A DNA stretch of 64,000 nt from UBA2779 sp965232165 (GCA_965232165.1 CBDDOY010000001.1:1612001-1676000); one strand, 5' to 3'. Shown: positions 18,540-27,828, numbered from the stretch's first letter. The notes: a model not told the origin generated them from the letters alone. Made by a program: numbers and translations.

Positions 18540-20572
18540 TACAAGCTCCTTACATCGACAATGCCAGCCTGTTTGAGAATCTGAACCGCATTGGTTTTAA
18601 CCACGTCATCTTTGAACCCGGAGTCCTTAAATACCACACGCATGATTTCCGGATTAAGCTTATCTTTCAGCTTGGCAATGCCTTGAACCACCTCAAGGGA
18701 AATGTCATCCGACAGGCAGATGATCAGTGCTCCTCTACCGATAGAATAAACCAATTGAGAATTGACAGTTGATAATTGAGAATTGACAGTTGATAATTGA
18801 GAATTGACAGTTGATAATTGAGAATTGACAGTTGATAATTGAGAATTGACAGTTGATAATTGAGAATTGCTTTTTTCCTTCATTATCAATTTTCCATTAT
18901 CCATTATCCATTCATCTATAGGCAGGGTCAGGTCGAGGCCATACTTGAGCAGGATCTCGTAAAGGACATCTTCCTCACGGCGTTCGGTTTTGATATTGGA
19001 AATAAAGTCTTCGAGGGTGCGCTCCGTCATATCAAAGTCGACTTCCCATGGTTTGATATTGGTGGAGTCGAGTTTGAATACCTTAAAGCCGAGGTCACCA
19101 TCATATTCAGGGTTTTCTGTTTTGATTTTGGCAGCTGCCCGGCGGATGCGTTCTTTGCTGATTTCGGCGATGGTTTTGTAGCCAGCTTTGAATGCCTCTG
19201 ACTTTTCGTCCGTTGCTTCGGGGAGCTGAACCGCAATGAATTTGCGCCTTCCAGTGTCTTCGGCATTCAATCTAAATATAGCATGTGCTGTTGAGGAAGA
19301 ACCGGAGAAAAAATCCAGCACAAGTTCCTCATCATTCTCAAATCCAATTTGCAACAGTTTGCTAAGAAGTTTAGACGGTTTTGGGTAGGAAAATATTTTT
19401 GCATTACCAAACAATTCTATAATTTCATTTGTTCCATGTTGACTGTAAACATCATCAATAATGGAAAATGCTTTGCCTTGTCTAATGCTTCCATCTTCAT
19501 TCTTCAAATACTGTTTGCTATGCACAGACCATTCTCCTTGTGCATTTTTTATAAATTCAATCTCATTATTGGAGATAGCTTTTTCTACACGCTCTTTATT
19601 CCAATACCATTGTCTTTTAGGTTTAATAATAGTGCCATCTGGAGCTTTAATGTCGAAAATCAAATTAGGTCTTTCATCAACAGCCTTTCCAGCCTCCAGT
19701 GGGTGCGTTCGATAAGGACCTCTTTTTTTATAGTTACTATCTTTTAATTTGTAGTAGCGCTCAATGCTCTCTTTTGTGAGTGGTGTGAATATTTCGTTAA
19801 AAGATTCTATTGTTTTGCAATATATCAAAACATATTCATGTAAGGTTACTAAATATTTTTCCTTTGCTCCACCACCATAACGCTTTTTCCAAATCATCTG
19901 ATCTACAAAATTTTCCTCGCCAAAAATTTCATCACATATTGTTCGGAGATTAGAAACTTCATTGTCATCTATGCTGATGAAGATAACCCCATCATCCTTC
20001 AGCAGGTTTCGGGCAAGTTTCAACCGTGGATACATCATATTCAACCAGTCGGTATGATAGCGTCCGCTGGTTTCAGGGTTGTTTGAGAGGTTACGCCCTT
20101 CACCATCCACCTGACCGGTGATCTCCTTATAATTTTTGATGTTGTCCTTGAAGTTGTCTTTATAAACAAAATCATTGCCGGTGTTGTAGGGTGGATCGAT
20201 ATAGATCATCTTCACTTTTTTGTGATAGCTCTTCTGCAGGAGCTTGAGCACTTCAAGGTTGTCGCCTTCAATGAAAATGTTCTGGGTGGAATCCCAATCC
20301 ACCGACTCTTCCTTGCAGGGGCGCAAGGTTCCGGTACTGGGCATCTGGGCGATCATCCGGGCTTTGCTCTTGCCGTTCCATGTGAAGCTGTAGCGTTCAT
20401 CCTTATCGTTCACATACTCACCCAACAGCTCTTTCAAAACCTCAAAATCAATTTTCGTGTCTTTCGTGGTTCCATAAGACCCATCTTCGGTGAAGGCTTC
20501 CGGAAACATCTCCTTCAGTTTGCCAACGTTTTCGGCTACGATGTCCATTGTTTTACCATCCATTTTTTCCAT
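18539..20572 (-). CDS. mod: Type III DNA methyltransferase, Mod variant 1
   Basis: A 677-residue adenine-N6 methyltransferase of the type III Mod group. DPPYNTGND (motif IV) precedes the SAM-binding motif DFFSGSSST, the permuted (beta) order. The ends, residues 1-220 and 480-677, are almost identical to the other mods here. The centre (about 220-400, starting QMIWKKRYGGG) is unlike theirs and should be the target-recognition region. The C-terminus has five copies of the heptad NSQLSTV encoded by a 21-bp repeat. The N-terminal GTTKDTK is translated dispersed repeat. ATG has GGAGC 9 bases upstream, within the end of mod2, and starts 2 bp after the mod2 stop. Confidence 0.94.
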   Translation of the reverse strand: MEKMDGKTMDIVAENVGKLKEMFPEAFTEDGSYGTTKDTKIDFEVLKELLGEYVNDKDERYSFTWNGKSKARMIAQMPSTGTLRPCKEESVDWDSTQNIFIEGDNLEVLKLLQKSYHKKVKMIYIDPPYNTGNDFVYKDNFKDNIKNYKEITGQVDGEGRNLSNNPETSGRYHTDWLNMMYPRLKLARNLLKDDGVIFISIDDNEVSNLRTICDEIFGEENFVDQMIWKKRYGGGAKEKYLVTLHEYVLIYCKTIESFNEIFTPLTKESIERYYKLKDSNYKKRGPYRTHPLEAGKAVDERPNLIFDIKAPDGTIIKPKRQWYWNKERVEKAISNNEIEFIKNAQGEWSVHSKQYLKNEDGSIRQGKAFSIIDDVYSQHGTNEIIELFGNAKIFSYPKPSKLLSKLLQIGFENDEELVLDFFSGSSSTAHAIFRLNAEDTGRRKFIAVQLPEATDEKSEAFKAGYKTIAEISKERIRRAAAKIKTENPEYDGDLGFKVFKLDSTNIKPWEVDFDMTERTLEDFISNIKTERREEDVLYEILLKYGLDLTLPIDEWIMDNGKLIMKEKSNSQLSTVNSQLSTVNSQLSTVNSQLSTVNSQLSTVNSQLVYSIGRGALIICLSDDISLEVVQGIAKLKDKLNPEIMRVVFKDSGFKDDVVKTNAVQILKQAGIVDVRSL
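18753..18869. repeat. 21-bp tandem repeat inside mod1 (5 units)
   Basis: Tandem units of TTGAGAATTGACAGTTGATAA lie in frame in the C-terminal linker and encode NSQLSTV. mod2 has three units; mod3, mod4 and mod5 have one. The unit is a multiple of 3, so copy changes alter linker length, not the frame. Confidence 0.9.
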
Positions 20573-20574
20573 CT

Positions 20575-22602
20575 TTACAAGCTCCTTACATCGACAATGC
20601 CAGCTTGTTTGAGAATCTGAACCGCATTAGTTTTAACCACGTCATCTTTGAACCCGGAGTCCTTGAATACCACACGCATGATTTCCGGATTGAGCTTATC
20701 CTTCAACTTGGCAATGCCTTGAACCACCTCAAGGGAAATGTCATCCGACAGGCAGATGATCAGTGCTCCTCTACCGATAGAATAAACCAATTGAGAATTG
20801 ACAGTTGATAATTGAGAATTGACAGTTGATAATTGAGAATTGACAGTTGATAATTGAGAATTGCTTTTTTCCTTCATTATCAATTTTCCATTATCCATTA
20901 TCCATTCATCTATAGGCAGGGTCAGGTCGAGGCCATACTTAAGCAGGATCTCGTAAAGGACATCTTCCTCACGGCGGTCGGTTTTGATGTTCTCCACATA
21001 ATCAAGTAAGTCTTGTTCGGTCAGATCAAAATCCGCTTCCCATGGTTTGATATTAGTGGAGTCGAGCTTGAATACCTTGAAGCCAAGGTCAGGGATATTG
21101 GAACCACGAAAAGCACGAAAGTCACGAAAGGTTTCTTGGTCGGCTTCGCCGAACAAAGAATTCTCTTTTTCTGTGTTTTCAGTGTGTTCTGTGGTTGCTA
21201 ATTCTTCTTTGATCTTGGCGGCTGCCCTGCGGATGCGTTCTTTGCTTATTTCGGCGATGGTTTTGTAGCCGGATTTGAACGCCTCTGATTTCTCATCACA
21301 TGTTTCTGGTAGCTGAACTACAACATAATGCCTGTCACCTCCATCTTCCGCATTGAGTTGTAAAACAGCATCAGCAGTAGTTCCTGACCCGGCAAAAAAA
21401 TCCAAAATCAAATCTTTTTTATCACAAGACAAAATCAGAGCACGTTTTAATAATCTTGTAGGCTTTGGATTATTAAATAACCCACCTAACTCCAGTGCCT
21501 TTAATTCGTTATTTGCTTCATGATTGTGCCCAACTTCTTCATATGGCCATAACGTTACAGGTGTCACTCCGTCCTTTACATCACATAGAAAACTTTTCCT
21601 GGAAGGGGTTTGAGAACCATCATTGCCAAACCATATCTCATTTCCTACATCCATTTGTCTCATGGATTCATCATTAAACCTGCGAAACGTACCTTTTGGG
21701 GGAGCCCACGTTATACCGTTATTGAAAGTATAAGGTGATGTGTTGGTGCCACTTTTTGCGTGTAGAGGTGTGGCTTTCCATATCCCTTTGTGGTGACTGT
21801 CAGGATTAGAATATGCTGCTAATTGCTCATCATTTCTGGGAAGCATATTTAATGTCATGCCCAGCTTATTTTTGCCGTAGCACAACAAGTGGTCATGATT
21901 ATCAGAGAACCATTTAGCGTCATTTGCACGAGTATATTTCTTTTGCCAGATTAGATTTGCAATGAAGTTCTCTTCCCCAAAAATCTCATCACAGATATTC
22001 CGCAAATTCGCGACTTCACCGTCATCAATAGATATAAAAATCACCCCATCATCCTTCAGCAGGTTTCGGGCGAGCTTCAGACGCGGATACATCATATTCA
22101 ACCAGTCGGTATGATAGCGCCCACTGGTTTCGGGATTGTTTGAAAGGTAACGGCCTTCACCATCCACCTGACCGGTGATCTCTTTATAGTTTTTGATGTT
22201 GTCCTTGAAGTTATCTTTATACACAAAATCCTGACCGGTGTTGTAGGGTGGATCGATATAGATCATCTTCACTTTTTTGTGATAGCTCTTCTGCAGGAGC
22301 TTGAGCACCTCAAGGTTGTCGCCTTCAATGAAAATGTTCTGGGTGGAATCCCAATCCACCGATTCTTCCTTGCAGGGGCGCAGCGTACCGGTGCTTGGTG
22401 TCTGGGCGATCATCCGGGCTTTGCTTTTACCGTTCCATGTGAAGCTGTAGCGTTCATCGCGGTCGTCCACAAAGGTGCCGAGCACCTCCTTAAAGGCTTC
22501 GAAGTCAACCTTGCCTTCGGTGAATGCTTCCGGGAACAGCTCCTTCAGCTTGCCAACGTTTTCGGCTACGATGTCCATTGTTTTACCATCCATTTTTTCC
22601 AT
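20575..22602 (-). CDS. mod: Type III DNA methyltransferase, Mod variant 2
   Basis: A 675-residue type III Mod with DPPYNTGQD (motif IV) and a canonical SAM motif DFFAGSGTT. Both ends match mod1. The central region (from ANLIWQKKYTRAND to about residue 400) is different, so it should recognise another DNA sequence. It lacks the GTTKDTK stretch near residue 40, so this N-terminus may be the ancestral form. It carries an in-frame palindromic repeat (21102-21196) reading TTEHTENTE ... FRDFRAFRGS. ATG has AGGAG 6 bases upstream. It is the first mod gene of the left locus; the gene that should precede it is replaced by the IS256 element. Confidence 0.94.
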   Translation of the reverse strand: MEKMDGKTMDIVAENVGKLKELFPEAFTEGKVDFEAFKEVLGTFVDDRDERYSFTWNGKSKARMIAQTPSTGTLRPCKEESVDWDSTQNIFIEGDNLEVLKLLQKSYHKKVKMIYIDPPYNTGQDFVYKDNFKDNIKNYKEITGQVDGEGRYLSNNPETSGRYHTDWLNMMYPRLKLARNLLKDDGVIFISIDDGEVANLRNICDEIFGEENFIANLIWQKKYTRANDAKWFSDNHDHLLCYGKNKLGMTLNMLPRNDEQLAAYSNPDSHHKGIWKATPLHAKSGTNTSPYTFNNGITWAPPKGTFRRFNDESMRQMDVGNEIWFGNDGSQTPSRKSFLCDVKDGVTPVTLWPYEEVGHNHEANNELKALELGGLFNNPKPTRLLKRALILSCDKKDLILDFFAGSGTTADAVLQLNAEDGGDRHYVVVQLPETCDEKSEAFKSGYKTIAEISKERIRRAAAKIKEELATTEHTENTEKENSLFGEADQETFRDFRAFRGSNIPDLGFKVFKLDSTNIKPWEADFDLTEQDLLDYVENIKTDRREEDVLYEILLKYGLDLTLPIDEWIMDNGKLIMKEKSNSQLSTVNSQLSTVNSQLSTVNSQLVYSIGRGALIICLSDDISLEVVQGIAKLKDKLNPEIMRVVFKDSGFKDDVVKTNAVQILKQAGIVDVRSL
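20789..20863. repeat. 21-bp tandem repeat inside mod2 (3 units)
   Basis: Three NSQLSTV-coding units at the same place as in mod1. The difference of two units accounts for a 42-bp length change between the otherwise near-identical gene ends. Confidence 0.88.
21102..21196. repeat. In-frame palindromic repeat in mod2
   Basis: A 95-bp imperfect palindrome: arms AACCACGAAAAGCACGAAA and its diverged complement (ending TGTGTTCTGTGGTT), centred on CGGCTTCGCCG. mod1 lacks it and has a short TENPEYDGD stretch instead. Copies occur at the same place in mod3 (44729-44823), mod4 (47373-47466) and mod5 (51343-51436). Confidence 0.8.
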
Positions 22603-22656
22603 CTTAAATCTCCTGTATTTTTAACCACGAAAAGCACGAAAAACACGAAAAGTTAA

Positions 22657-24058
22657 AGAGTTATTGTCAATAGTTGTGGATGAGAAAATTTCAAATCCTT
22701 CATTTTTTTCACGCGGCCTCTTCCTTGAAGACTCCATCTTTACAAAACACACCCTCAATAACCCTGGGGATCAGCTTGTATCCACGTAGCTTTCGCCAGT
22801 TCTTTTCAGCCTCCAGGCAGAGCTTCCAAACCATACTTAATGTTGCCGCCCTTGAACCACAGCCCCTGGTTCTCTTCGTTCTAAGGCGGACAGTAGCAAA
22901 GGTTGACTCAATCGGGTTGGTCGTCCTGATGTGAGTCCAGTGCATCGCCGGAAATTTGTAGAACGTGAACAGCTTCTCCCTGTCCTTTTCCAGACACTGG
23001 GTGGCCCTGGGGTATTTAGCCTGAAAGGAATCAATGAATAAGTCATAGGCTTTAAGAGCATTCTGCTCGGTATCTGCCATATACATTTCATGAATCATTG
23101 ACTTGGCCTTGCCCTGGATATTCCTGGGCATTTTGTTTAACACATTCGCTGTCTTGTGCACCCAGCAACGCTGTTTTTTTGTTTCGGGAAAGATTTCATC
23201 CAGGGCATTCCAGAAACCCAGCGCATCATCCCCAATGGCCAGCCTGGGGGCGGTGGTGAGACCCCGGGCTTTCAGTTGGAGCAGTATCTCCCTCCAGCTT
23301 TGTGAGCTTTCCCTGTATCCGTCACTGACCGCTAGAAGTTCCTTCTTCCCATCCCTGTCAGCTCCCATGATTACAAGAATGCAGCTCCTTTGATCATCAA
23401 GCCTCACATTGAAGTAGATGCCGTCCACCCAGATGCAGGCGTATTCCTTAGCTTTCAAATCACGTTTCTCCCACTGAAGAAACTCATCTTCCCAGAACCT
23501 TTTCAAGCGGACTATGTTCGTCGCCGACAGTCCGGCAATACCTTCACCCAGAATCGAGGCAAGAGCCGTCTGGAAAGCGGATGTGGACACACCGCTGAGG
23601 TACAGCGCCGGAACAAGGTTGTCGATACTGGGAGTTCTGCGCATATAGGCTGGCAGTATGGCACTGGTGAAGCGATCCTCTCGCTTGCTCTTTAATTTCC
23701 TGTCATCCACTCCTGGAACCTTGATTTGCATTTGACCAGCCCCTGTCACAATTTTTCGCTGGGCGTGGTAGCCATTGCGTACAGCCTTGCGCTGATTATT
23801 CTGATCACGCTCATGTTCATGGGCATTGATGTAGTCTTCCACTTCTAACTCCAGGGCATGAATAAGCATCTTTCTGGCTCCCTCCCGCAAAACCTGATCC
23901 AAAACCGATTCTGTTTCGCTTTTCAGCACTTCCGAATCATTTCCGTTTGTTGTAAACTCTTCCATAGAGCATCTCCTTTCTGTTTGGCTTTATTACTAAT
24001 TATTTTACAGAAGGATTTGCTCTTTTTTTACCCCATCCACAACTTTTGATTATATCTC
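22657..24058 (-). mobile_element. IS256-family insertion sequence, copy 1
   Basis: About 1.40 kb carrying one IS256-type transposase. Imperfect terminal repeats share AGTTGTGGATG near both ends (left TCAATAGTTGTGGATG, right the complement CATCCACAACTTTTGATTA). I set the ends by comparison with copy 2. No target duplication is visible here, unlike copy 2. The left flank matches the bases around the stop codon of the GxxExxY genes (ACGAAA-GTTAA), so a flanking deletion or recombination has probably followed insertion. Confidence 0.85.
22709..23965 (-). CDS. IS256-family (Mutator-type) transposase
   Basis: A 418-residue DDE transposase. The N-terminus has the usual helix-rich DNA-binding region and the block HAQRKIVTGAGQMQIKVP. 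Catalytic residues fit ACIWVDGIYFNV (first D), LAIGDDALGF (second D) and TNPIESTFATVRLRT (E), the typical IS256 spacing. Length is normal and the C-terminus (GVFKEEAA) appears intact, so this copy could be active. It is read on the same strand as the mod genes. Copy 2 (49093-50454) lacks 40 bp near its 3' end. Confidence 0.95.
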   Translation of the reverse strand: MEEFTTNGNDSEVLKSETESVLDQVLREGARKMLIHALELEVEDYINAHEHERDQNNQRKAVRNGYHAQRKIVTGAGQMQIKVPGVDDRKLKSKREDRFTSAILPAYMRRTPSIDNLVPALYLSGVSTSAFQTALASILGEGIAGLSATNIVRLKRFWEDEFLQWEKRDLKAKEYACIWVDGIYFNVRLDDQRSCILVIMGADRDGKKELLAVSDGYRESSQSWREILLQLKARGLTTAPRLAIGDDALGFWNALDEIFPETKKQRCWVHKTANVLNKMPRNIQGKAKSMIHEMYMADTEQNALKAYDLFIDSFQAKYPRATQCLEKDREKLFTFYKFPAMHWTHIRTTNPIESTFATVRLRTKRTRGCGSRAATLSMVWKLCLEAEKNWRKLRGYKLIPRVIEGVFCKDGVFKEEAA

Positions 24059-24164
24059 CAATACAACACTTCTGCCGTCTTGCATTGTAAAGAGTATCAA
24101 TATCTGCCGCAAGAATCCAAATCCGACGGGCTCATCGCCCTCAAAAATGGGAGTATTATCTGAA

Positions 24165-24328
24165 GGGCGCCTCTAAAAAACAGATTTAGGAAATTGACGA
24201 AGAAATTTTTTGTCGATACAAGGCGGCAAAAGCTAAGGGCGTAGCTTAAGCTTAGTTGAGTATTTTGACAACGCAGCAGCGGCGGAAAAGATCGAGTCAA
24301 GAACTAAACGGGTTTTTTAGAGGCGCCC
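24165..24328. repeat. MITE-like element, family B (164 bp, complete)
   Basis: Ends GGGCGCCTCTAAAAAAC and GTTTTTTAGAGGCGCCC are perfect inverted repeats over about 14 bp. The interior, read on the minus strand, matches 36242-36364 and 4239-4376. This is the longest intact form of the family in the window. Non-coding. Confidence 0.8.
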
Positions 24329-24736
24329 TGAACAGAATGGTTTCAAGAAACTGAAGATATGCTTCTTTGGAATGACTGTGGATGGATTTCGACAGTGTGG
24401 ATTTTCCTGTGCCATTCAGGGCAGGTTTAATTCCTTTTTATGCAAATCAAAATCTGCCGGTGCAGTATTATTGTTACAGGGCGCCTAAATTTTATGCCGT
24501 CATCCCCTCTCGAATCTTGTTGTAAACCTGTTTCATCAGATACTCAGAAACGACTTTCTTAAAATCACCATCGTTCAGGAATTTCGACGGAAGAACCTTA
24601 TGTTCCATTCGATCATAGTTCAGCCTATGAGTGTAACGGAGAGCCCGAAGACCAATTCAGAGTACAAGATAAGTATTTCGATATTAGGAAATGAAGACTT
24701 TTATCAATTTGTCAAGGATTCAGAAACAACTGTAGA
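24329..24736. other. Remnant region, no intact gene
   Basis: No gene can be supported. GGGCGCCTAAATTT near 24480 looks like another family-B end. A minus-strand open frame ending about 24497 reads HKVLPSKFLNDGDFKK and further charged sequence, which may be the tail of a lost gene; I do not recognise the family. The plus strand opens into the cyclase fragment at 24737. Confidence 0.35.
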
Positions 24737-25069
24737 TTGTTCGGTTATAACAGGCTCAATAACGTTGAGGTTCGACTTCTGGACAGAGTAGCGGTCAAAG
24801 GGAAACACCAGGGTGTCAGAATCTATGAGTTGATATCGAGGAAAGGTGAAATCGATAAAACTGGGGAACAATTCATACAAGAATCTGATTACGGTGCCTC
24901 CCTGTATTTCAACAAAGAATGGGAGAAAGCTGCTTCTGTTTACACAAAACTTCTTCAGATGAAGAGTGGAGATGTTCTATCCAGAACTATGCTTACCCGT
25001 TGTCAGGAATACCTGGAGAATCCTCCGCCTGATGAATGGGATGGGGTTTATGTCCTCCATACTAAATGA
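24737..25069 (+). pseudogene. C-terminal fragment of a class III adenylate/guanylate cyclase
   Basis: The frame reads RLLDRVAVKGKHQGVRIYEL, then DYGASLYFNKEWEKAASVY and ends LENPPPDEWDGVYVL. This matches the usual tail of CHASE2/class III cyclases: 'D-vrVKGK-xPv-iYEL', a helical A-x-x-Y stretch and 'PP-x-x-WDGVY'. The catalytic domain and everything before it is missing and no start site is visible. It is a leftover, immediately upstream of the racemase gene. Confidence 0.55.
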
Positions 25070-25076
25070 TAAACTG

Positions 25077-25847
25077 ATGAATATGGACACTGAAAGGATC
25101 ATAGGAATTGTTGGTGGAGTCGGTCCCTTTGCAGGACTTGATATTAACAGGAAAATATTTGAAAACACAAAAGCAATCACCGATCAAGATCACCTCGAAG
25201 TCTATCTGTTATCCTGCTCCAGGTATATAACAGACAGGACAGAATATCTCCATAATCAGGATAGCATTGAAAACCCGGCAAATGCTATTTTCAATGTTAT
25301 TTGCAAACTAAATCAAATTGGTGCCGAAATAGTTGGCATCCCCTGTAACACAGCTCACAGCCCGCTGATATTCAATAGAATTCTTTCCCTTATTTCCAAT
25401 GCAGAGCTTAATGTGGAACTTGTCAGTATGATTGAAGAAACAAAAAAAATCATAGAAGAAAACCCGAATAAGCTGAAATCCATTGGATTATTATCAACAT
25501 TGGGAACATATGGATCGGGAATTTATCAATCTGCCTTTGCATCAAATGCGGAAATCAAACTTGTGCTTCCATGTGATGAAGATAGGGCGAAAGTTCATAG
25601 AGCCATCTACGATAAGGAATTCGGAATAAAAGCATTTTCATTTCCTGTATCGGAGAGGGCTGTAGAATTGTTGCATGAAGTCATTCATGTCCTACAAAAA
25701 AAGGAAAGAGTGCAAGCCATTATTATGGGGTGTACTGAGATACCATTGGCTTTACAACAAAGCAATATCAATATCCCGCTTATTGACCCGACAGAAATCC
25801 TCGCTCGGGCTTTAATCCGTAAATCGAATCCATCAAAATTATCCTGA
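25077..25847 (+). CDS. Aspartate/glutamate racemase family protein
   Basis: A 256-residue cofactor-independent amino-acid racemase of the Asp/Glu/hydantoin group. It starts RIIGIVGGVGPFAG. The two catalytic cysteines are in IPCNTAHSP (Cys90) and MGCTEIPLAL (Cys219). The usual job is interconversion of L- and D-aspartate or a similar amino acid in the cytosol; the substrate cannot be read from sequence. Start is uncertain: ATG 25077 gives the family's normal N-terminus, while an in-frame ATG at 25050 after GGGG would add nine residues. It lies alone among remnants and seems intact. Confidence 0.85.
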   Translation: MNMDTERIIGIVGGVGPFAGLDINRKIFENTKAITDQDHLEVYLLSCSRYITDRTEYLHNQDSIENPANAIFNVICKLNQIGAEIVGIPCNTAHSPLIFNRILSLISNAELNVELVSMIEETKKIIEENPNKLKSIGLLSTLGTYGSGIYQSAFASNAEIKLVLPCDEDRAKVHRAIYDKEFGIKAFSFPVSERAVELLHEVIHVLQKKERVQAIIMGCTEIPLALQQSNINIPLIDPTEILARALIRKSNPSKLS

Positions 25848-25856
25848 TTTCTCATC

Positions 25857-26028
25857 TTACTGGGGCAAGGTGTACACGTCTGCCCTGGAGCAGGGCCATG
25901 GATACCGTGAGCTTTCACCGGTGATCAGCATTAACCTGTTGGATTTTGTTTTATGGCCCGGACTAAAACAGGTGCACAGTTGTTTCATGCTCAGGGAACA
26001 GAGGAATCCAGACTGCGTTTTTTCGAAT
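25857..26028 (+). pseudogene. Internal fragment of an Rpn-type gene
   Basis: 172 bp nearly identical to the middle of the Rpn genes at 27829 and 30482 (YWGKVYTSALEQGHGY, then ISINLLDFVLWPGL). Both ends are cut: it starts just behind the racemase stop and its right end runs into the same ACCCCCTGAATC sequence that starts the duplicated units. It shows that at least three copies of the lipoprotein-Rpn unit once existed here. Confidence 0.85.
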
Positions 26029-26133
26029 AAAACCCCCTGAATCTTCCAAACCTGGAACTGTTATACTGATTAGCATGAAAAAAAGACGTTTTTCCCGAAT
26101 CAAGGGTTGCAAAACTATTTTTTTAGAGGTACC
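26029..26133. repeat. Family-B-like element, variant interior, left end missing
   Basis: Same sequence as 28681-28784 (ACCCCCTGAATCTTCC to TTTTTTTAGAGGTACCC), but its GGGCACCTCT left end is lost at the junction with the Rpn fragment. It marks the left border of the duplicated unit. Confidence 0.65.
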
Positions 26134-26204
26134 CTTGAAACTGTAAAGGTGAGCTGAAAGGTTTTTTGAGGTTCCCTAAATTTAACTCTTCATGGAGGTA
26201 AATC

Positions 26205-27497
26205 ATGACCAGGATTGTTGGATACAATCTTCTGAAAACGGCATTCGTACTATACGTTGGTACGATTTTATTGACGGGATGCGGCTCCCCAGCGGAATCG
26301 AAATCCTCGGAGGCGAACATAAGCGAGCTGACCCTCGCAATCGGCAACACGGAGTATTCGGTTGATTTTGCAGGCAATACCCCCATGATTGAACTGCCTT
26401 CCAGTGGAAACATTCCGCAGACGGTAAGGGTTGCCAGTGTTACCCTCTCCGCGGGGGCTACTGGGGTGGCGCAAGGAGATACTTTGCAGGTAAGGAACGA
26501 CGAGATTAGCATCACCGTTACCGCCGAGGATGGTACGACAACAAAAAGTTATACCATCTCTGTTGATGCACTACTTGTCGTAGTCGAGATTGACAAAAAA
26601 GCTACTTCCGATATACGAGACTCCTATGTACTTTTTAGTATCTCAGCCAGTCAATCACTAAGTGCTTATCATCTGGCAGTTAAAAAAACAGGAGAAGACC
26701 CTCCCTCCGCCGCTGAGATGACCGCGGGAGCATTAAAACGTAACTTAGGAACGAATGCAATAAATGTTCTTATAGCCCAACGGCTGGATGCTCCAATAGT
26801 AACATTTGCTAAAGACTTTTTTGGTGGTAATACAAGTGATGTGCCTACAGGTATGACCGCTACCAAAAGCGGAACCACCCATGCTTTGGTCTTTGATGCC
26901 ACATACGGCACCGAAACGAGCACATGGACAGCGGCTAGTGATGGGAATAAATGGGTGGCGCAATCTGTCCTGGAGCCGAACTCGCAGTATGTACTTTACG
27001 GCATGGCGAACAGCGGTACGGAAGTATTAAAGCTTAAAACATTTATGACAGATGCCTCGGCGACACATCCGGCGGATACCAACATTGGTTTAATTGACAC
27101 CACACTGGCAAAAGGTCATATTGAACTTAGTCTTAACGCCGATGAATATTACATACTTCCGCTTCAGACCAATAGCGGATTTCCAAAAGGTTTACTCTCA
27201 AGTGAGTACTTCTATTCTGGTCAAGTTGCTGCTTCGGGGTTTTCCATAGCGAATGCTTCGCCATCATCATATTTTGGACGTACAGATGTTGGACACAACT
27301 ATCAACTACTTCTATTTCGCTCTGAAGCCTCAACTGGAGAAATATGGTCTAGAAGCGCGTATGTGCTTATGGACACATCAAGGATGTATTTTAATAATAT
27401 CACCGAATCTAATCCAATCCACTTTAGTAAACGATTTGCCTATGATGATTCCTTTTATACAGCATGGCTTCGTACTTCCGTATTGAAAATACAGTAA
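26205..27497 (+). CDS. Lipoprotein with cadherin-like beta-sandwich domain, copy A
   Basis: A 430-residue predicted lipoprotein: signal peptide MTRIVGYNLLKTAFVLYVGT and lipobox LTGC (Cys near 25). Residues about 38-125 (ISELTLAIGNTEYSVDF to ITVTAEDGTTTKSYTISV) resemble a cadherin-like beta-sandwich domain. The rest is not recognised. Ribosome-binding site GGAGG is 8 bases before ATG. Copy B (28855-30150) is almost identical over the first 190 residues and then differs in clusters of amino-acid-changing substitutions. It is followed by an Rpn gene in both copies. Surface exposure and ligand binding are guesses. Confidence 0.8.
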   Translation: MTRIVGYNLLKTAFVLYVGTILLTGCGSPAESKSSEANISELTLAIGNTEYSVDFAGNTPMIELPSSGNIPQTVRVASVTLSAGATGVAQGDTLQVRNDEISITVTAEDGTTTKSYTISVDALLVVVEIDKKATSDIRDSYVLFSISASQSLSAYHLAVKKTGEDPPSAAEMTAGALKRNLGTNAINVLIAQRLDAPIVTFAKDFFGGNTSDVPTGMTATKSGTTHALVFDATYGTETSTWTAASDGNKWVAQSVLEPNSQYVLYGMANSGTEVLKLKTFMTDASATHPADTNIGLIDTTLAKGHIELSLNADEYYILPLQTNSGFPKGLLSSEYFYSGQVAASGFSIANASPSSYFGRTDVGHNYQLLLFRSEASTGEIWSRSAYVLMDTSRMYFNNITESNPIHFSKRFAYDDSFYTAWLRTSVLKIQ

Positions 27498-27828
27498 TAG
27501 CCTAACAGCCAGTCAGAAGCCTGCCTACAGCATCAAAAGTCGCTGATGTTTTGGTGTTGCAGTTTGACTGACCAGGCGTTTTCCCTTGCGGTGTATGTTG
27601 CGATGCCGCAGGTACAAACCGATGTGGGTGTCATTCATGGTTGAACCATTCCGTTAGAACACCCCTGTCTTTCTGAGCCTTGATTCTCTGCTCAAGCCCG
27701 GCGGGAATGGGGCCATGGGATTTTGGTGCGGGTTCAGGACATAGGTAACAGATTTCAAGGTTCAGAAGAGGCATCACACCCCACTTTTTATTGACAGCAC
27801 ACCCTGACAGGGATACGATTGACTTATC
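27498..27828. other. Spacer between lipoprotein A and Rpn A
   Basis: 331 bp with no gene. It contains the hairpin described separately (27500-27577) and is nearly identical to the spacer in the second unit (30151-30481). Confidence 0.6.
27500..27577 (+). terminator. Possible hairpin terminator after lipoprotein A
   Basis: Outer arms GCCTAACAGCCAGTCA and TGACTGACCAGGC can pair around an inner hairpin (CAGCATCAAAA / TTTTGGTGTTG). A short T-rich run follows. The copy in unit B has TGACTGGCCAGGC, a compensating-type change that pairs better, which supports a conserved stem. Confidence 0.5.

Noticed and set aside
18753..18869. Phase-variable switch by frameshift in mod1
   Set aside because: The unit is 21 bp, so gain or loss of units never changes the frame.
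20575..22602. Mod genes as type I HsdM
   Set aside because: Motif order (DPPY before the SAM motif), length and neighbouring Res with PD-(D/E)XK tail fit type III; no HsdS or HsdR is present.
24497..24680. Minus-strand open frame (HKVLPSKFLNDGDFKK...)
   Set aside because: Protein-like composition but no start, no known family and it opposes the region before the cyclase fragment; noted as a remnant only.
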